Below are positions 13,757 through 17,752 of a stretch of 17,752 nucleotides of DNA, piece after piece. A program made the translations under genes and the position numbers. The DNA comes from Pleurocapsa sp. MO_226.B13. GTDB lineage: Bacteria > Cyanobacteriota > Cyanobacteriia > Cyanobacteriales > Xenococcaceae. The notes beneath the pieces were generated by a model that saw only the letters and a program-made list of their open reading frames with translations, did no database searches and was not told the origin of the DNA. Numbering within the stretch: position 1 is the stretch's first letter; the number at the start of each line of letters is the position of its first letter. The stretch covers positions 1 through 17,752 of the forward strand of contig JASJEI010000232.1 of the NCBI GenBank assembly GCA_030064795.1. Reading direction: 5' to 3'.

Positions 13757-14704
13757 CTAAGAAGCTTGTTGATGTCCTAATTTTAGAAATATAGTTTCGA
13801 GGTCTTCTTGGGTACAGTGAAATTCTGTAAGCGGAATCTCAGCGAGAATAAGCGATCGCAACAGATCCGCACAGTCGCTCTCTCCTCCTGTAAAATCGAT
13901 CTTAAGACGATTGCTTTTGGGTATTACCTCCCAAGTTTCTACAAATGAGTTTTGTCTGAGTGCTTGTTGCAATATCTCCATCTTACCCAAAGTGCCAAGA
14001 ATAATTTGTTGACGAGACAATCTTTGGTATAGTTCTGTTAAAGAAGCACTTTCTACTAAGAAGCCTAATTCCATTATCCCGACGGAGGTACAGAGTTCGG
14101 CTAAGTCACTCAGAACGTGGGAAGAAATCAAAATTGTCATTCCTGCTTCTTGTAAAACTTTAATTATTTGGCGAAATTGTTGTCTGGCTAAAGGATCTAA
14201 TCCCGACACGGGTTCGTCTAAGAGTAATAATATTGGTTCGTGAATAATGGTTCTAGCTAAACTAAGACGCTGCTTCATCCCCCGCGAAAGAGTAGAAATC
14301 AGACTTTGACGTTTATTTTCTAATTGAACTAGTTCTAAGACTTCAAATAGCCGACGACGGCGCAGAGGTGGCTTTAAATTATATAGGCGAGCAAAATATT
14401 CTAAATAGTCCCAGACAGTAAGATCGTCGTAGAGAGGAAAGTCATCGGGAAGATAACCCAAGCGTTTTTTTAAGATTGGATTGGAGTCATCTCTAAGTAA
14501 GCGATCGCCGTTGAGATAAATTTCTCCCTTAGTCGGTTCTTCTGCTGCTGCTAACATTCTAATTAAAGTAGTTTTGCCCGCACCATTGGGTCCAATTAAA
14601 CCGTAAACCTCTCCACTTTTAATTCTCAGATCGATATCATTGACGGCGATATGCCCTTCAAATCTTTTGGTTAAGCCATAGGTGGCGATCGCCCAATCAT
14701 TCAT
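13757..14704 (-). CDS. ABC transporter ATP-binding protein
   Basis: This 315-residue nucleotide-binding subunit energises the neighbouring ABC-2-type permease. Walker A is GPNGAGKT (38-45), Walker B is ILLLLDEP (158-165), and the switch His is H196 in ISSHVL. The signature is LSRGM (139-143) rather than LSGGQ; this variant occurs in CcmA/NatA/DrrA-type exporters. At the Q-loop position the sequence is GYLPDDFPLYDDLTV (83-97), with Asp where Gln is typical. The last 100 residues form an accessory domain that ends DLETIFLKLG, as in this subfamily. The order on the minus strand is AllA-like gene, 42 bases, ATPase, 58 bases, permease, suggesting one transcript. Confidence 0.93.
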   Translation of the reverse strand: MNDWAIATYGLTKRFEGHIAVNDIDLRIKSGEVYGLIGPNGAGKTTLIRMLAAAEEPTKGEIYLNGDRLLRDDSNPILKKRLGYLPDDFPLYDDLTVWDYLEYFARLYNLKPPLRRRRLFEVLELVQLENKRQSLISTLSRGMKQRLSLARTIIHEPILLLLDEPVSGLDPLARQQFRQIIKVLQEAGMTILISSHVLSDLAELCTSVGIMELGFLVESASLTELYQRLSRQQIILGTLGKMEILQQALRQNSFVETWEVIPKSNRLKIDFTGGESDCADLLRSLILAEIPLTEFHCTQEDLETIFLKLGHQQAS

Positions 14705-14746
14705 AGTCTTTTTGGGTTTTTAGTTCGGAATTATTTGAGTTTTTAA

Positions 14747-15241
14747 TCAATCTACGATTTCAAATTCTAGGTTTTGTTTGGTAGCAAAATTGTGAGTGAA
14801 ATGATCTACTACATTGGTATCGCTCAGTTCTAAATTATAAAAATCTACTATTTGATGGTCGAAATACGGCCCTGCGTGCCAAGTCCCTACCTCCAGTTTA
14901 ATAAAACAATCTCCTGGAATCCGAAACGCTTTCATGCTATTGAGATCGGGTTCAATCTCTTTTCCAGGAGGACACACTACCATAAACCAATCTTTACCAT
15001 TTAAAGAACCCAAACATTGGGTACACAAATTATGACGGGTAATCTGATGAAAAGTTCTACCTCGATGCTGCAAACGCATAATATAAAAGCGAGGAATACC
15101 GTTTTGTAGATTTAGTACTGCATCGGTTTCATCGAAAACTTTACCATCAGGGGTAGCAGTAATTAACTGCCCATAGGGTGCAAAATTTGACTCGGTAATG
15201 GGAATGGCGGGTATTTGTTGGCGAGAGAGTAGTTTGGGCAT
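14747..15241 (-). CDS. allA: Ureidoglycolate lyase (AllA) family protein
   Basis: This 164-residue cupin-like protein matches the AllA family, which splits ureidoglycolate to glyoxylate and urea late in purine-ring/allantoin breakdown. Visible family features are the N-terminal PITESNFAPYGQLI (14-27), FHQITRHN with His66 and His70, the strand DWFMVVCPPG (84-93), and GTWHAGP (119-125), the conserved active-site strand. The length is normal for the family. It carries several cysteines (C73, C76, C90, C112), and the segment TQCLGS stands where most AllA proteins have a S-Q-x-F-x-P-like stretch, so the exact substrate is less sure. It is probably the first gene of a transcript with the two ABC transporter genes, and is divergent from leuD across 157 bases. 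Confidence 0.82.
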   Translation of the reverse strand: MPKLLSRQQIPAIPITESNFAPYGQLITATPDGKVFDETDAVLNLQNGIPRFYIMRLQHRGRTFHQITRHNLCTQCLGSLNGKDWFMVVCPPGKEIEPDLNSMKAFRIPGDCFIKLEVGTWHAGPYFDHQIVDFYNLELSDTNVVDHFTHNFATKQNLEFEIVD

Positions 15242-15398
15242 TTGAGAGATCTCGATTAATTTAGTTGTTTCTTTGCTATTTGTTATTATTAATTACTTTT
15301 TATATAATTTTACTGACTTAAGGAAAGACGCTTGCCAAATCGAAACCTCTAAACCGTCCTTCGGTAAGATTGCACCTACAGTAACTAGTAATTAAAAC

Positions 15399-15995
15399 AT
15401 GAGTAAAGTTGAAACAAGATCGGGAAAAGCGATCGCCGTTAAGGGCGACGATATCGATACAGATCGGATTATTCCTGCCCGTTTTTTACGTTGTGTTACC
15501 TTTGACGGTTTGGGAGAACACGCCTTTGCCGACGATCGCGCTCAAGCTGATGGCAAACATCCTTTCGATCTAGAAAAATATCAGGGTGCGAGTATCCTAG
15601 TTGTAAACAACAACTTTGGCTGTGGTTCGTCTCGCGAACACGCTCCCCAGGCGTTGTCTAAATGGGGAATCAAAGCGATCGTCGGTCAGAGTTTTGCCGA
15701 GATCTTTTTTGGTAACTGCGTGGCAATTGGCGTCCCCTGTGTCATCGCTTCCCCAGAAGCAGTAAAGCAACTCCAGGAGGCGATCGAGCAAAACCCAGAG
15801 GTAAGTTTAACTGTCGATCTCGAAAAGATGGCAGTCAAAAATGATACCCAGACAATACCAGTCAAGATGAACGAGGGTTCGCGCCAAATGTTTCTCAACG
15901 GTACTTGGGACAACTGCGGACAGCTAATCGCCGAGCCTCAAAAAATTAAAGCTACTGCTACCAAACTACCTTACGTCAACTGGCAAACTGTTTGA
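15399..15995 (+). CDS. leuD: 3-isopropylmalate dehydratase small subunit LeuD
   Basis: LeuD is the small, substrate-recognising subunit of isopropylmalate isomerase, which converts 2-isopropylmalate to 3-isopropylmalate in leucine synthesis together with LeuC, the [4Fe-4S] subunit. The 198-residue length is typical. The swivel-domain signatures DDIDTDRIIPARFL (17-30) and NNNFGCGSSREHAPQAL (70-86) are both complete, and ending near GTWDNCGQL is usual for the family. ATG at 15399 fits the family N-terminus, although no strong ribosome site is seen. LeuC is not in this window, so the two subunits are encoded apart here. Confidence 0.95.
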   Translation: MSKVETRSGKAIAVKGDDIDTDRIIPARFLRCVTFDGLGEHAFADDRAQADGKHPFDLEKYQGASILVVNNNFGCGSSREHAPQALSKWGIKAIVGQSFAEIFFGNCVAIGVPCVIASPEAVKQLQEAIEQNPEVSLTVDLEKMAVKNDTQTIPVKMNEGSRQMFLNGTWDNCGQLIAEPQKIKATATKLPYVNWQTV

Positions 15996-16098
15996 AGTAC
16001 CCCAATCTGCTTCGCTAGCCAAATAGTATCTTTGGCATGAGTTTGGCGATTTGAATCTCATTGTTTAAAATTGCCAAAACCTGTGTATAAAGAAGATT

Positions 16099-16695
16099 AT
16101 GTTTAAACTCTTAGAAAAAACTCCGCCCATCTTTTTTGCTGTCTTGCTGGCAGGAATTTATCACAATTCGGCACAAGCACAACTCGAAGCAAATGAGATT
16201 ATTAATCAAATCGAACAGTATGAGAAAGAAAGTAGAGAAGATAGCATCGAGCGAATAACTAATGTAAATCAATTGCGAGATGTATCCCCGACAAATTGGT
16301 CTTATGAAGCCTTAAGAAGCTTAAGCGATCGCTATGGCTGCATTTCAGGATTTCCCGATGGTACTTTTAAAGGCGATCGTCCTATTACTCGTAATGAGTT
16401 TGCTGCGGGTTTAAATTCTTGTTTTCAACAAATTGAGCGATCGATTAATTCTCAAAAACAAGCATATATCAATGCGATATTTTTCGGTGGTACGTTCAAA
16501 ATTTTTGAAAAAGACGGAGCGATTACAACTATTCATAATGATTCAGGATCTTTTCTCGATCCTCAAATAACCACCACAAGTATTAAGATAGATTCATTAG
16601 AAATAGATTCATTAGAAAACAATCAATTTTCACCTACCACCAAACTAACAGGAGAAACTATTTTTGGTATTTCTAATACATTTGAGGGTTTTTAA
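16099..16695 (+). CDS. Truncated SLH-domain porin (iron-uptake porin-like), barrel missing
   Basis: The 198-residue product has a signal peptide (about 1-28, ending SAQAQ) and one SLH domain (about 58-110: LRDVSPTNWSYEALRSLSDR, CISGFPDGTF, ITRNEFAAGLNSC), the part that ties cyanobacterial OprB/Slr1841-type porins to peptidoglycan. In full-length members (roughly 500 residues or more) a coiled coil and then a 16-strand barrel follow. Here the coiled coil is nearly gone (remnant SLEIDSLENNQF) and only the first barrel strand, TTKLTGETIFGIS (180-192), is left before TAA at 16693-16695. The downstream DNA shows no barrel in any frame, so this is a deletion rather than a simple frameshift. The product might still be secreted and bind peptidoglycan, but cannot be a porin. 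AGAAG precedes the ATG. Confidence 0.85.
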   Translation: MFKLLEKTPPIFFAVLLAGIYHNSAQAQLEANEIINQIEQYEKESREDSIERITNVNQLRDVSPTNWSYEALRSLSDRYGCISGFPDGTFKGDRPITRNEFAAGLNSCFQQIERSINSQKQAYINAIFFGGTFKIFEKDGAITTIHNDSGSFLDPQITTTSIKIDSLEIDSLENNQFSPTTKLTGETIFGISNTFEGF

Positions 16696-16802
16696 GATCG
16701 AGAAGATCGAGGCAATAAATAATAAAGGCGAGCGCAAAATAGATATTTAAAGTTCATAAAAAATATCTCAAACTGAAATCTTGCACCTGAATAAATAACC
16801 GC

Positions 16803-16991
16803 CTGAAACTCAAGTTTCAGTCTCAAACAACAAGTCTATTAAAATAGACTAAAAATCTTAGTAAATCTGGATTATAGTCCTCTTAAGAGGACTTGAGGTA
16901 TTAGCTAAGAGATTTATCTCTTAGTTATAGATAGCTTTGGTGCAAGATATTAGTTAAAAGCTAATAGCCATTGGATGTTAGTTATTAGCTT
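16803..16991. repeat. Cluster of five consecutive perfect inverted repeats
   Basis: Five hairpins follow one another in the 338-base spacer: CTGAAACT/AGTTTCAG (16803-16820), AGTCTATT/AATAGACT (16833-16850), the palindrome AGTCCTCTTAAGAGGACT (16876-16893), CTAAGAGA/TCTCTTAG (16905-16924) and AAGCTAATA/TATTAGCTT (16958-16966 with 16983-16991). All stems are perfect, each of different sequence. Similar strings recur between cyanobacterial genes as far as I remember, so this is probably an interspersed multi-hairpin repeat. It has no coding frame. It may serve as a transcription end for the flanking convergent genes, but its size exceeds that need. Confidence 0.7.
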
Positions 16992-17033
16992 CAATAAACC
17001 CGAACTCAAGTTAAGAAATAATGACCCAATATT

Positions 17034-17645
17034 TTAGGATTTACCTAGCAAGTTTTTTAAATTCTTCTTTTGATTTGATGCCCAGAGTAAAGGTGTACCT
17101 GCTTTAGACCACAAAGGCATGGGTATGGGAGTCCAATAATAAATAGATAGTAGTTGGCGACTGCGATCTAAAGGACAAGATAGTGGTTTGGGTACGCCAT
17201 GAAATGTTTTAGCAGTAGTCGGAAAAATAATCGTACGATTAAATAGGGGAGGATAGCTAATTTGGCTTTGAGAATTGCCAGGATTTTGCAAGACTAATTC
17301 ACCACCCCAACTAAGATCCCAGTCTCGATTGAGATCAATTAAAATATTAATCCGTCTCATTAAGGGCAGACTAAAGTGTCTGGTGTAGTCAGCATGCATT
17401 TCTAACCAGCCATCGCGATACATTTCGTGTAAACCCGCACCATGAAACAGAGAATCGCCTACCAAGTTGTCTATCCCTGTAATTGATTCGACGACTCCAA
17501 TGACATCTCTAGAATTGAGCCACAAACAGAACATTTGAGTAAATCTAGACAAGCCATCAATACCTTTGGAAGTAGTTTTCAACTCGTGTTTGGTATCCCA
17601 AACTAGCCAATCTCGTTCTTCAACCTTAAGAAACTCTGCCACCAA
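17034..17645 (-). CDS. 2-oxoglutarate/Fe(II)-dependent oxygenase, N-terminally truncated
   Basis: The 203-residue frame is a 2OG-Fe(II) oxygenase of the prolyl-4-hydroxylase-like type. The iron ligands are H84 and D86 in MHADYTRH and H149 in FHGVPKP; an arginine at 161 or 163 is placed to bind 2-oxoglutarate. RRINILIDLNRDWDLSWGGEL (split about 97-117) is the typical central strand pair. Members usually have another 25-40 residues before this point, forming the first helix-strand unit. Here the frame reaches only a TTG at 17645 and an in-frame TAA at 17664-17666, with no ATG and no ribosome site, and the DNA upstream is of richer G+C. The start given is therefore formal. The catalytic core looks intact, but expression is doubtful. 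Confidence 0.75.
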   Translation of the reverse strand: MVAEFLKVEERDWLVWDTKHELKTTSKGIDGLSRFTQMFCLWLNSRDVIGVVESITGIDNLVGDSLFHGAGLHEMYRDGWLEMHADYTRHFSLPLMRRINILIDLNRDWDLSWGGELVLQNPGNSQSQISYPPLFNRTIIFPTTAKTFHGVPKPLSCPLDRSRQLLSIYYWTPIPMPLWSKAGTPLLWASNQKKNLKNLLGKS

Positions 17646-17752
17646 GCGGGTCGATGGGTCTTTTTAGCGGGCTCGCGGTTGGTTTTTCGGGACATGGCGT
17701 TGGTAAAATCGCTTTTTACTGATTATTTTGCCATCAAGCCCCTGATTGTTTT
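17646..17752. other. Window edge of different composition
   Basis: These 107 bases, especially 17641-17700, are clearly richer in G+C than the adjoining genes. A 30-codon frame on the minus strand (ATG at 17695, MSRKTNREPAKKTHRPAWWQ and onward) overlaps the start of the oxygenase frame, but I recognise no family in it. It may be the edge of an inserted sequence that removed the oxygenase N-terminus, or an assembly joint. Confidence 0.35.

Noticed and set aside
15597..15913. Two minus-strand frames of 64 and 75 residues
   Set aside because: Both are antisense shadows of leuD.

Overview
The window reads as cyanobacterial chromosome. It carries more than 25 copies of the octamer GCGATCGC (HIP1), AT-rich intergenic DNA full of short palindromes, and several families typical of cyanobacteria: an SLH-domain porin N-terminus, Uma2 and MazF-type remnants, and stand-alone leuD and murF. 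The mixture of solid housekeeping genes with toxin-antitoxin debris and repeats fits a large-genome cyanobacterium. I cannot name the genus.

Layout. 100-1626: a SAM methyltransferase (+) converging on a proline-rich membrane-anchored protein (-) that holds a 39-bp tandem repeat. 2172-3183: two convergent toxin-antitoxin loci. One is an intact YefM-YoeB pair with a recognisable operator. The other is an intact MazE-side antitoxin whose MazF-like toxin survives as only about 12 conserved residues. 3225-3657: an ORF-less, highly structured RNA with a promoter-like -10 and an IS200/IS605-like right-end hairpin, suggesting a non-autonomous element carrying an omega-RNA/HEARO-type guide RNA. Two copies of a short repeat (2811-2853 and 3771-3814) bracket this kilobase. 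3893-5254: murF (-). 5484-6797: a large helical protein of unknown function (+).

7173-11398 is the functional highlight: an 839-residue membrane iron-sulfur protein (NapH/NosR-like core plus a long cytosolic tail with a duplicated motif) followed by a three-part fusion, FHA - FNR-type flavoreductase - plant-type [2Fe-2S] ferredoxin. Together they look like a phosphorylation-responsive route passing electrons from NAD(P)H through FAD and [2Fe-2S] to membrane [4Fe-4S] clusters. 11399-11979 is a gene graveyard: an Uma2 N-terminal stub, an unidentified C-terminal stub on the other strand, and several palindromes. 11980-15241 (-): an AllA-like ureidoglycolate lyase, an ABC ATPase and an ABC-2-type permease in tight series. 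15399-15995: leuD (+). 16099-16695: an iron-uptake-porin-like gene that stops at the first strands of its beta-barrel. 16803-16991: a run of five consecutive perfect inverted repeats. 17034-17645 (-): a 2-oxoglutarate/Fe(II) oxygenase missing its N-terminus, abutting about 100 bases of richer G+C at the window edge.

All calls come from reading the sequence. No database search, alignment or folding program was run.
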